NCBI GenBank assembly: GCA_025024175.1
Contig: QCXZ01000137.1
Coordinates: 25,907,327-25,971,326, forward strand
Length of the DNA stretch: 64,000 bases
Origin: Rhyzopertha dominica
Taxonomy: Eukaryota > Arthropoda > Insecta > Coleoptera > Bostrichidae
Reading direction: 5' to 3'
The notes below the pieces were generated by a model. That model worked only from the letters and a program-made list of their open reading frames with translations, was not told where the DNA came from and did not search any database. Position numbers and translations under genes: made by a program. Positions 12,645-23,021 of this stretch are shown here, piece after piece. Numbering within the stretch: position 1 is the stretch's first letter; each line of letters begins with the position of its first letter.

Positions 12645-12761
12645 ATGTTTCGTCCATGGGAAAATGCAGAAGAAGAAGAAGCTGGCCCTTCCCAAGAGCC
12701 GCAAGAGGTAGGCGAAGCAAGCGAGAACGAAGAACTACCGTCAAAAAAAAATTTCTCCTAG
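12645..12761 (+). CDS. possible short acidic open frame or first coding exon
   Basis: ATG at 12645 opens a 38-codon frame rich in Glu, Pro and Ser (MFRPWENAEEEEAGPSQEP at its start), ending at TAG 12759-12761. The acidic, non-repetitive composition is unlike the surrounding noise. A GAG|GTAGGC splice-donor-like site at 12707/12708 lies inside it, so it could be an initial exon. It matches no family I recognise. A second ATG at 12656 opens a different frame of 99 codons that is Arg-rich and then AT-rich, and that looks spurious. This is a weak call: no promoter, acceptor or downstream exon could be linked to it. Confidence 0.15.
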   Translation: MFRPWENAEEEEAGPSQEPQEVGEASENEELPSKKNFS

Positions 12762-13720
12762 CCCTACACAGATTGTCGAAAACATTTGATTATGAATTTT
12801 TAATAGCTATGAAAATACGTAATAGATTTAACATAAAACAACGCAGGGCGCATATTAATATATCAGCTATCTATTTTCTAACAAGATCAATATCATTAAT
12901 CAACTCTTACACCGTTTTACGAATTAAATTTACAAACATCCGTTTTAGGTTGTAAAAATACCCAACTCTTGTAAGGTATACGCATCCCCAGGTTTCTTGT
13001 TTGTATTGCCAATGGTCAATGTATGCGCTGGTACTGATACATTGCATTATCTTTGCCTTTTATAATGGGCGGTCAAGCAAACCATGGTTTTCTCTTTCTA
13101 TAATGTGAAAATTTGTAGTTAATAATCGATATGTCAACAGCCTGTATTGCAATAAGCATATAAAATATGAAAAATAACACCTTATATCACACCATTCCTG
13201 ATTTCAAACATCGTAATACTATAGACTACTTGTTGATTTAATAAACTTATAGTATAATTTTTATATGATTATATTTAAGACAAGAAAAGCGTATGCTTGA
13301 TTTGTCAATAATGTCGGTTCTACAAAATAACGTGCGTCATATTGCCAATTAGTGAAACACCTAGTTAAACCTGATTAAAATGGAGTATGTAAAAAAATTA
13401 TAAGAATCTGAAAAAAAATCATCATTTTGATGCTAACGGAAATATATTTATCGCATATAATTTTAGTACGACTTACAAATATATTTGGTATGCTGCACTG
13501 TGATTTCTAATAAAAGGTTACAGAGTATATACAAATACCTAAATACCAAAAAAACCACCACCGTGATCTGAAGATATTTATGATGCGCTTTAGTTGTTTT
13601 TGAGGGTTACCTACATATTTTTAATATCGCCTTTGATGACATTCTTGTAAAAAACAACATATCGGGATTTCAAAAATATTAGAATTACCATCACACACAT
13701 CAGAAACCCCAAACTGTCGT
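12762..13720. other. AT-rich stretch, no gene seen
   Basis: No coding or RNA feature was recognised. Confidence 0.5.
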
Positions 13721-13801
13721 CACGAGATCGAGACTAAGTAGACCGATACCTAGACCGATACCAAAGAAACTGTGCATTTCCGTGCAAGTCTCGGTCTCGT
13801 A
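13721..13801. repeat. imperfect inverted repeat with internal 12-bp duplication
   Basis: ACGAGATCGAGACTA (13722-13736) pairs with AAGTCTCGGTCTCGT (13786-13800) with few mismatches. The loop contains GACCGATACC twice in a row (13741-13762). It is a small hairpin of unknown origin. Confidence 0.5.
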
Positions 13802-14227
13802 GCACTAATTTAGATGGTAAAAAATGTTTTGAAACAGAGGTCACTTTTGATTCAATATGCAAAGGAAAAACAAAGATTTAGTTTCAAACTGTGGCCTATT
13901 AAAAAAAGATTATCTTTAATACAATGAATTCTGTACTGTTGGAATCCTCTTCATTGCGTGTACTCGAGGGTAAGGAATTTAACACCCATTTTCTCGTGGA
14001 ACTTTGGGAATATACCTACCATATATCTAAATGGAAGCAGCCTTTGTGTCCCCATCCGGTTGATAATGAATAAAATCCTCCCGGGGAAACGTAAATCCGC
14101 TTTGACAAATGACATTGCCATCGATACAGTACCCAGCGTTTCAAGGCACATTCGCCCCGTCATTCTCTTGTTTTAAAACAAAACACGAATTTCGAAATCT
14201 GCATGAACTAACACGAGCAGCCCTGCA

Positions 14228-14232
14228 GGGCG
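14228..14232. repeat. left 5-bp target duplication GGGCG
   Basis: GGGCG directly abuts the left terminus of the foldback element. The same five bases directly follow its right terminus at 18206-18210. Confidence 0.6.
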
Positions 14233-14287
14233 TGGGGTGTGTCAAGTTGGCCCCGCCCGATCAAATTTTTACAATTACAATATGGGG

Positions 14288-16316
14288 ATGAATTGTGCTA
14301 GTTTTGTGCTGAATTGTGCTGCTATTAAAAAGTTTTGTGCAGCAACCCTTATACGCTTAATTAAATAATCATTTGGCGGGGCCAGCTTGACGGTCAGCCC
14401 CGCTTTTTTTTGCAATATTCAAAATCTAATTACGGCAATGAATTGTGCTCGTTTTGTGCTGAAATGTGCCGGTGTCAGGGAGTTTTGTGCAGCAACCCTT
14501 ATATTTAATTTTTTAAAAACACCGGCGGGCGGGGCCAACTTGACGGTCAGCCCCGCTTTTTTGGGAATATTCAAAATCTAATTGCGGCAATGAATTGTGC
14601 TCGTTTTGTGCTGAAAAGTCCCGGTGTCAGGGAGTTTTGTGCAGCAACCCTTATATTTAATTTTTTAAAAACACCGGCGGGCGGGGCCAGCTTGACGGTC
14701 AGCCCCGCTTTTTTTGGGAATATTCAAAATCTAATTGCGGCAATGAATTGTGCTCGTTTTGTGCTGAAAAGTCCCGGTGTCAGGGAGTTTTGTGCAGCAA
14801 CCCTTATATTTAATTTTTTAAAAACACCGGCGGGCGGGGCCAGCTTGACGGTCAGCCCCGCTTTTTTTGGGAATATTCAAAATCTAATTGCGGCAATGAA
14901 TTGTGCTCGTTTTGTGCTGAAATGTGCCGGTGTCAGGGAGTTTTGTGCAACAACCCTTATATTTAATTTTTTAAAAACACCGGCGGGCGGGGCCAACTTG
15001 ACGGTCAGCCCCGCTTTTTTTGGGAATATTCAAAATCTAATTGCGGCAATGAATTGTGCTCGTTTTGTGCTGAAATGTGCCGGTGTCAGGGAGTTTTGTG
15101 CAACAACCCTTATATTTAATTTTTTAAAAACACCGGCGGGCGGGGCCAACTTGACGGTCAGCCCCGCTTTTTTTTGGGAATATTCAAAATCTAATTGCGG
15201 CAATGAATTGTGCTCGTTTTGTGCTGAAATGTGCCGGTGTCAGGGAGTTTTGTGCAGCAACCCTTATATTTAATTTTTTAAAAACACCGGCGGGCGGGGC
15301 CAGCTTGACGGTCAGCCCCGCTTTTTTTGGGAATATTCAAAATCTAATTACGGCAATGAATTGTGCTCGTTTTGTGCTGAAATGTGCCGGTGTCAGGGAG
15401 TTTTGTGCTGCAACCCTTATATTTAATTTTTTTAAAACATCGGCGGGCGGGGCCAGCTTGACGGTCAGCCCCGCTTTTTTTGGGACTATTCAAAATCTAA
15501 TTACGGCAATGAATTGTGCTCGTTTTGTGCTGAGAAGTACCGGTGTCAGGGAGTTTTGTGCAGCAACCCTTATAATTAATTTTTTAAAAACACCGGCGGG
15601 CGGGGCCAGCTTGACGGTCAGCCCCGCTTTTTTTGGGAATATTCAAAATCTAATTGCGGCAATGAATTGTGCTCGTTTTGTGCTGAAATGTGCCGGTGTC
15701 AGGGAGTTTTGTGCAGCAACCCCTATATTTAATTTTTTAAAAACATCGGCGGGCGGGGCCAGCTTGACGGTCAGCCCCGCTTTTTTTGGGAATATTCAAA
15801 ATCTAATTACGGCAATGAATTGTGCTCGTTTTGTGCTGAAATGTGCCGGTGTCAGGGAGTTTTGTGCTGCAACCCTTATATTTAATTTTTAAAAACACCG
15901 GCGGGCGGGGCCAACTTGACGGTCTGCCCCGCTTTTTTTGGGAATATTCAAAATCTAATTGCGGCAATGAATTGTGCTCGTTTTGTGCTGAAAAATGCCG
16001 GTGTCAGGGGTTTTGTGCAGCAACCCCTATATTTAAATTTTCAAAAAACCGGCAGGCGGGGCCAACTTGACGGTCAGCCCCGCTTTTTGTGGGAATGTTC
16101 AAAATCTAATTGCTGCAATGAATTGTGCTTGTTTTGTGCTGAAATGTGCCGGTGTCAGGGAGTTTTGTGCAGCAACCCTTACATTTGATTTTTAAAAACA
16201 TCGGCGGGCGGGGCCAGCTTGACGGTCAGCCCCGCTTTTTTTGCAATATTCAAAATCTAATTACGGCAATGAATTGTGCTCTTTTTGTGCTGAAATGTGC
16301 CGGTGTCAGGAGGTTT
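14288..16316 (+). repeat. left tandem array of 153-bp units
   Basis: Unit starts (ATGAATTGTGCT) are at 14288, 14438, 14590, 14743, 14896, 15049, 15203, 15356, 15509, 15662, 15815, 15967, 16118 and 16269. Spacings are 150-154 bp; the last unit is cut short near 16316. Each unit holds GCCGGTGT...ACACCGGC (8-bp arms) and GCGGGGC...GCCCCGC around TGACGGTCA, so each can fold by itself. Because 153 is a multiple of 3, the array reads through as frames of about 228 codons with a 51-residue period. The absence of any independent coding signal argues that these are not genes. Neighbouring units share private variants (AAAAGTCCC in 14590 and 14743; CAACAACCC in 14896 and 15049), a sign of local duplication. 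Confidence 0.9.
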
Positions 16317-16735
16317 TGTATTTAATATGTAAAAATGTTTATAACCTGCAACAAGAGATAATAGCGCACATCAACTCCCACGAGAAATCAACACCATGNG
16401 TAAATTGTTCAAGCCCTACTATTCGTGAGAATTGGTTGCACACAAAAATCATCCTTANTGAAATTCTTGACACATCATTGAATATACCTGAATTACAGCT
16501 AAAAAGTATACCAAGACAGGTAGTCGTTGAAAACCAAATTTATGTANTAAGAGGAACTATATCNTACTTTGGCTCCTATACGAATGAATCATCACTTTCT
16601 TCAGTTGGCCATTTCAAAGCTTACTGTTGTCGCTTAAACGGGAAGTGAGAAGAGTACGACGAATTGCATACCAAAAAAATGGATCTGAATGAAGCCACAC
16701 TCGTATAGCCGCACCTAATTGTATATACTGTTTAA
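16317..16735 (+). pseudogene. broken ubiquitin-specific-protease-like C-terminal fragment
   Basis: The loop of the foldback element reads in one frame through NCSSPTIRENWLHTK, LKSIPRQVVVENQIY, RGTI-YFGS, SVGHFKAYCCRLNGK, stop (TGA 16646), EEYDELHTKK, LNEATLV, stop (TAG), PHLIVYTV, stop (TAA 16733). The G-H-(Y/F)-x-A-Y-C...NG-x-W-x-x-(F/Y)-D-(D/E) pattern is the C-terminal His box of ubiquitin-specific proteases (peptidase C19); the first stop replaces the expected Trp. Two in-frame stops and four N bases mark it as dead or low quality. The catalytic Cys box would lie upstream and is missing. AATAAA at 16931 would serve as a polyadenylation signal, so the loop looks like the 3' end of a gene with its untranslated region. 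Whether this is captured host sequence or the element's own protein cannot be told from the window. Confidence 0.6.
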
Positions 16736-17154
16736 AATATTAAGGGCTGTTACAGTTTTTTTGTTAATTCTTAAATGTATTTTTATACCTAATTTGTCTA
16801 TCTGTAAATAAGCTTACGTTTCTACTGTAAGTATCTTTTGTTATTGCAATTAGTATATCCACGTTTATTTTCTACTCGTTGTTAAATTGTATTGTCCAGT
16901 TTATAAACTTATAAATACAAAAAAATTTCCAATAAAATAATATGCCTAAAACCATGCATTATTCTCAAACCTTTGTTTGTTAACCGTAAAAGCACCTACA
17001 ATTTTTTTAAATTCTACTACTACAAACACACGGTAAGTAGAAATAGCTTTATCCTGTAAAGCTGTAATTTTGTAAATAGCAATCTATTAATAATAATTAA
17101 ACCACATCGATTTGCAATATTTCAGAAAAACGAAACAAGGCTGATCGTCATCTC
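16736..17154. other. foldback-element loop, AT-rich 3' part
   Basis: Non-coding, with AATAAA at 16931-16936 and further A-rich words. It probably represents the 3' untranslated part of the broken gene plus a spacer before the right array. Confidence 0.5.
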
Positions 17155-18150
17155 GAATCCGCCCGCCAATGTTTAAAAAAACAAATATAAGGGTTGCTGA
17201 CATCGGCACAATTTAGCACAAAACAAACACAATTCATTGCCGTAATTAGATTTTATATATTCCAAAAAGAAGCGGGGCTGACCGTCAAGTTGTCCCCGTA
17301 TGCCGATGTTTTTAAAAATTAAATGTAAGGGTTGCTGCACAAAACTCCCTGACACCTACACATTTCAGCACAAAACGAGCACAATTCATTGCCGCAATTA
17401 GATTTTCAATTTTCCCAAAAAAAGCGGGGCTGACCGTCAAGCTGGCCCCGCCCGCCCGTGTTTTTAAAAAATTAAATGTAAGGGTTGCTGCACAAAACTC
17501 CCTGACACCGGCACATTTCAGCACAAAACGAGCACAATTCATTGCCGCAATTAGATTTTGAATATTCCCAAAAAAAGCGGGGCTGACCGTCAAGCTGGCC
17601 CCGCCCGCCGGTGTTTTAAAAAAATTAAATATAAGGGTTGCTGCACAAAACTTCCTGACACTGGCACATTTCAGCACAAAACGAGCACAATTCATTGCCG
17701 CAATTAGATTTTAAATATTCCCAAAAAAAGCGGGGCTGACCGTCAAGCTGGCCCCGCCCGCCGATGTTTTTAAAAATTAAATGTAAGGGTTGCTGCACAA
17801 AACTCGCTGACACCGACACATTTCAGCACAAAACGAGCACAATTCATTGCCGTAATTAGATTTTGAATATTGCAAAAAAAAGCGGGGCTGACCGTCAAGT
17901 TGGCCCCGCCCGCCGATGTTTTTAAAAAATTAAATATAAGGGTTGCTGCACAAAACTCGCTGACACCGGCACAATTCAGCACAAAACGAGCACAATTCAT
18001 TGCCGTAATTAGATTTTGAATATTCCGAAAAAAAGCGGGGCTGAGCGTCAAGCTGGCCCCGCCAAATGATTGTTTAATTAAACGTATAAGGGTTGCTGCA
18101 CAAAACTTTTTAATAGCAGCACAATTCAGCACAAAACTAGCACAATTCAT
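17155..18150 (-). repeat. right tandem array of 153-bp units (inverted)
   Basis: Seven unit starts on the minus strand, at 18150, 18000, 17847, 17695, 17542, 17389 and 17237; the innermost unit is truncated near 17155. The unit sequence matches the left array in inverse orientation. The outermost unit (18150) shares the divergent features of the left outermost unit (14288), such as GCTGCTATTAAAAAGTTTTG, so the two ends are true mirror images. Confidence 0.9.
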
Positions 18151-18205
18151 CCCCATATAGCAATTGTAAAAATTTGATCGGGCGGGGCCAACTTGACATA
18201 CCCCA

Positions 18206-18210
18206 GGGCG
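18206..18210. repeat. right 5-bp target duplication GGGCG
   Basis: Directly follows the right terminus of the foldback element and equals 14228-14232. Confidence 0.6.
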
Positions 18211-18429
18211 TGTATTGCCACGCAAGCGGAACTGGGCCGCCAACGGCGTGTTGACATTATTGTATCAAAATATTATTTAAAACTGTTGTGCGTTACATTT
18301 TCTGAAACGTTCGTTTCACAAATAACACCATTTGTCGTGTTTTGCACCGGCATGCGGCAGTTGGAATTGTTGTTCTCGTAAGCTCATATTTACGGGGATT
18401 ATGTAGCTACCCATTGGATAAGAGTTGTT

Positions 18430-18517
18430 TTTAAAGCTTGTTTTTTTGTTTCAGGTGAGTCTACCGTTTACAACTATGTATATAGCTTTGAAGCGTCACT
18501 ATATAGTTTGGGTGAGT
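18430..18517 (+). promoter_or_regulatory. candidate recursive splice site with 57-nt downstream exon
   Basis: CTTGTTTTTTTGTTTCAG (ending at 18454) is a strong 3' splice site followed immediately by GTGAGT. A second donor GTGAGT starts at 18512, so 18455-18511 would be a 57-nt exon. That exon is open in its first frame for 19 codons (beginning VSLPFTTMYIAL). This matches the design of a ratchet point with a short recursive-splicing exon. It may instead be an ordinary small exon, or chance. Confidence 0.4.
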
Positions 18518-21315
18518 TATGGATTTGTTAAATACATTCGTTTGCCTTTTAATATACGAGTAACTATCTTGCACGTTTATGAAGATAAATACTGAGCGCA
18601 ATAATGTAGATTTACATGAATTTTTATAAGTACTATAAAAATATGAAATTTAAGACTAGTTTTCAGTATTTTAGCGTACGCGGTATGCAGATATACAAAA
18701 TTGTTCAGGGTTGTTGTGTTACAATTGCTATTGATTACATCATGACTTCGAACGAGGCTGTCGTTGTGGAAATTAGTAGCTTTTATGCTAGGACGTAAGT
18801 GATCAGGAACTAATGTTTTGTAAACTTTATCTGAATCTACCGTTTAAAGAATGCAGAATTTATCGCCATTTTTCACAAGATCAATTCATTTTTCATTTAA
18901 GAGCTGTACCTATCTTTAAAACAGTACTTGATTATCGTTGTCTGTAATATTCACTAAAAATATGGGAGTGGTTGCGCCTCGTGCGCCATGGAGAACACCA
19001 ACTGTACATATAACAAGAAATTGCACGGATAATGTATTGACAATGTTCAAATAGCACAGGAACCCTATCAATGGGAATGTGGTATATATTTCTATTATGC
19101 CTGTTTACTGATCAAAGTTGATAGCGATCACCCTTCACTGCAAATATTAATTCCACTTATAGATCCCCTTTTCGTATCTCTATGCTTGACCTACACTATT
19201 TAATGGGGGATGCTTAGTAATTAAACAGGTTCCGGTATTCTGGTAGTCGCTTGGAAACTAGTTGTTAGTAGTACAAAATAATTGAACAATTATAAAACTG
19301 TGTATGACTTTCCTTTAGTCGAATGCACTTACCAAAAACTTCCACAAAGGGGGCACGCAACAATATATGGCGAAGTTTCTAACAACATGTATATATTTAA
19401 CAGATAATCAATAAAATACTGAACAAATTAAACAATAATGTCAACATCTNTTATATAATATATTCAGAAGACTGGGAATTAGCCTGAGACCGGTAGTTAA
19501 CAGTTTAAGCTTACACGTGAATGCACCATTGACTTTACTTAATTAACGCGGGACTAAGCTAAAACGTTTCCAAAAATACAGGGAAGCTGGACTGACCTAA
19601 CATTTAGGGGAACTACATTGAATGGCTACGCGAACCTACATTTTCAACACAACTTCACATTTTTACCTTAAAGCATTTGCAATTGAATTTGCAAACTCTT
19701 AATCAATTACTCTACATCGCAAGCCTTATCAGAACGACTTACTTACCCCCATCTACCATCTAGACGCGTAGCTTATTTCCGAGTTTTTAGAATCAGTTAT
19801 CAAATATAAAACGTCTCAAAGCTAATTAAAATTTAATTTCTAGGTGTCTTGTGGATCTCTCAAATCTGGATTTTGAATCCTATGCGATATGGCAACGAAT
19901 CCTGCTGCTCTTTTTTCATTCTAGTTTTTCCATATTAGTAACTAAATTTCCTAGTTAATGTAATGGGGAACTTGAGCGATGGAATCAATCATTTGTAGTG
20001 AACCAGCGAGATTCCAATATAAACCTGAAGAACTCGTGCGATAACCCATAATTTTCAAAAATGCGCTCCCCACCACCACACAAAAGAGCAATAAATTTTC
20101 CCTGCTGACCCGTCCTAGAAACGACGAAACGGTAGGTATACTCGCGTTCCGAGCCTATGAATCTATGGTCAAGTGCGCCTGCCTATTTGAGACGCCCTAA
20201 AAATTTGTGAAAGTTGCTTTTCTTAAATAAAATTACAATAACTTGTATATCCTTTAAAGTTTTAACAAAATGTTAGCCGGAATGTGCAACTTTGCTGCGA
20301 ATTAATGTCAAAATTAATATTCGTGAGGCCTAGGCACTTGATCACTGAGCCACCGCATACTTTGAACACCAATTCAAATCGAAACACTACGTTCCACTAG
20401 AATAACTTAATAACACTTGATCGCCTTTTTCCACTTGATCTTCAATCGCTTTTCAAGTCGTGCCATATTTGGCCACACTTCCATCTCCGGCACATTTCAT
20501 CCCTTTCGAGATGATTCCGGATGATTACCGAAGAAGTGATTACTGCCTAACAAATTGTACAGTGTGTATAAGAGTAACTCAATTACTGCAACATTGCCAC
20601 GTAGATGGCACTGATGGCAGTCATATCATCCGCTAATTCGTAACACCGTAAACTAGAATTCTTTGTCTTCAAATTTGGCTGACGTCCATGCCATCCATAA
20701 TTATTTCGTTAACTTAGTTTAAAAGCTTCAACCTGATGCGACTTGCTGACTTATATAATAACCCTGTCAAGCAGGATATGTTCTTCATTTTGTAATAGTT
20801 CAAGATACACATAACACACTTCTTCTATTAAATGTAATAAGGCATCTGGGGTGCAAGGCATCCATATTTCAGTAATAAATCTAGCCCGTTTTAACACATG
20901 TAACCAATACCTGTATTAAAACAGCTACATTCCTCAATAAGTGGAATGTTCCGCGTGTCACACCAATACCAAAGCTTCTCAATACCAACAACTATAATGA
21001 TATTCGACCCATAAGTATTTTGCCGACGCATTTGAAAGTTTTTGAAAGGGTGTTGTTGATACAGTTTAGCAACTATCTATGCAGATAGTTATAATTTGCT
21101 ACCTAAGTGTCGGTCAGGTTTTAAGATCAAATATAGCTGTACTATTACTATTTTAAATATAACATACGTTATAGGTAATCATTGGATAAAGTGAAATCAA
21201 ATTGGTATATTATTGGTCTAATGTAAGGTGTTCTATAGGCTGAATAATGCATATATGTGATTCTGTAAATTTTAATGCTGACGTGTCGCAAGGTTCCATA
21301 TTGGGTCCAAATCAA
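18518..21315. other. AT-rich stretch, no gene seen
   Basis: No coding or RNA gene was recognised. There is an N at 19450. A moderately GC-rich patch near 20040-20180 and one near 20440-20560 read as no known protein. The last bases include the TTAA of the next element. Confidence 0.45.
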
Positions 21316-21319
21316 TTAA

Positions 21320-22190
21320 GAGGGGCATTTACTTGGAGCGATCGGGCAGAAATGTAAACTATGCAACCCGTATTACCAGCGGGACATGGGACGTAAGAGG
21401 GTAGCCGATAGGTTGAAATCACGCAAAGATCGTACGAGCAACAGACGGGCTAAACTAATATTCGGAAAATTGCTGACTGTAGGGTGTGCATAAAAAAGTA
21501 ACCATGATATTAGTAACTTACTATGATATTATACCAGGTTATTCAAAATATGGAATAACCCATTTATTTCTGTAAATATGAACTATATAACATTGCATTC
21601 TAACTGCACGTCGACTATGATTTCTGGAGGAACTTTTATAATAATTTCCCTTCCGCCTCCCCATTGCTTCGGCAGACAGTAAATTAATCTAAAAGAGCTT
21701 TTAAGATTAAACTTGTCACGTGTAATTACTAATTAGACATACAATCTTAGAAATCCAGTCATATAGATGTATCGTATATAGAATAGATCGTATACCGCTC
21801 GATCATTCCCGACAGGATTGTATCTTAGCCTCACTGTTCACTGTTTATCACGCGACGGACCTGGTGGGGATGGGCATTCGCATTCCGCTCTCGTGATGGA
21901 CTCGTGCGAAAGGGTTTGCGGTTTTAGATTTTTTGAATGTTTTTACTCATTTTTCGTGCTCATGTTTTTGAGAAATAGCTCGCCAAAAATACGCCTTTTT
22001 AAGCAAAATATAACAACAAATATTTACATTACCGTACCAAATTCAGAAAAAACTCGAACTCTACGTTGTTGCTACATCTTTTGTCATTGCCATGTCGAAA
22101 TTTCACTTCGAAAAAGTTTCGAATAACTCGGTAAAATGTAAAATAGTAGGTGCTTAAAATGGCCCGATTCGCTCTAGGTAAACGCCCCTC
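21320..22190. mobile_element. TTAA-target DNA transposon, non-autonomous
   Basis: Terminal inverted repeats of about 29 bp begin GAGGGGCATTTACTTGGAGC at left and GAGGGGCGTTTACCTAGAGC when read inward from the right, with TTAA directly outside both (21316-21319 and 22191-22194). TTAA targets are typical of the piggyBac and Kolobok superfamilies. The 871-bp interior has a 102-codon open frame (21818-22126, +) containing RDGPGGDGHSHSALVMD that I do not recognise; it is not a transposase. Confidence 0.75.
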
Positions 22191-22194
22191 TTAA

Positions 22195-23021
22195 GCAGCG
22201 GCTAGCTGAGACTTTTTTATTATCACAGGTTAATTACTGTGATGTGTACGGGCACCTGTTTAAGTGCTATAGATTGCAATAGTTCCGAAGAACCTCTAAA
22301 TCCTTGTCGACGGTTTATACATACTATATACAACAAACCTCATTTAATGTCATAACGAGATATTTGGAACATACTCCATGGATTCAGTGTTTGCCTTCAA
22401 TAATTCAGTTTTAACAAATAAAATTTTGCATTTTCACAAGTACTGTGCTTAGTTGTGGATATTCAGTTTAATTTCGCAACGTACCTGTAACAATATTCAG
22501 TTCCACAGCTAAACTGGTGGTGGTGGATACACCTCCAGAAACATGTATTATTCGTAATAATTACATGTCATCGCCGGAATATTGCTATAAAACGACTTAA
22601 TCTTGCAACCTTTTTGTATGTAGTTAAATGCATTATACGTCAACGAAACCGCCGTGGGAATGAATATTCATGATCAACGCGTTTCAACGTAGTTGTAAGT
22701 CTTTCCATTTGAGTTTATCAGATTAGGGCGAGTTCTGCAAGATGTGGAACTTCGAATTGCGTCGATTGTTTGTCCGGATGAAATTCATACAGAATATCAG
22801 ATGAGAATAAATCCAGGCAGAAGACGCTGAATGGACCTTTTATTTTGGGGATGTCGCCTTCATGGCATAAAAGAGATACTAAATAATTTACGAGCTTGAT
22901 AAAGAGTAAATGTGGAACACTGGGTAGCAGCCGTGTGTAGACGCGTCTTTTTCCCTATAAAATTCGAGGCCGCGTCCGCGAGTATTTTCGCTAAAATTGT
23001 GCGAAATACACTTACATCGCA
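22195..23021. other. AT-rich stretch, no gene seen
   Basis: A short palindrome ACATGTATTATTCGTAAT... lies at 22541-22568. Nothing coding was recognised. Confidence 0.45.

Larger units (their letters stand above)
14233..18205. mobile_element. foldback-type DNA transposon with 153-bp terminal arrays
   Basis: The 3,973-bp element starts TGGGGTGTGTCAAGTTGG and ends in the inverse, CCAACTTGACATACCCCA, with GGGCG on both sides. Each arm begins with a cap of about 55 bp, then a divergent first unit, then a tandem array of units of about 153 bp. The left array has 14 unit starts (14288 to 16269) and the right has 7 in inverse orientation (18150 down to 17237). The loop at about 16317-17155 carries a decayed gene tail. 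Long inverted arms built of tandem repeats are the hallmark of foldback elements. The superfamily is uncertain: a 5-bp duplication with a TGGGG terminus matches no family I can name. No transposase was found, so it is non-autonomous. Confidence 0.85.

Noticed and set aside
12656..12955. 99-codon plus-strand frame starting MGKCRRRRSW
   Set aside because: The Arg-rich start is the shifted reading of an acidic GAA-repeat frame, and the rest is AT-rich noise; the overlapping 38-codon frame is the less unlikely one.
14590..15892. Two frames of 227 and 229 codons with a 51-residue period, looking like a repeat protein
   Set aside because: The period arises because the repeat unit is 153 bp. The same sequence occurs inverted in the other arm, flanks are transposon ends, and there is no sign of codon-level constraint.
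14288..16316. CRISPR-like regular array
   Set aside because: The repeat has no unique spacers, the unit is 153 bp, and the context is a eukaryotic transposon.
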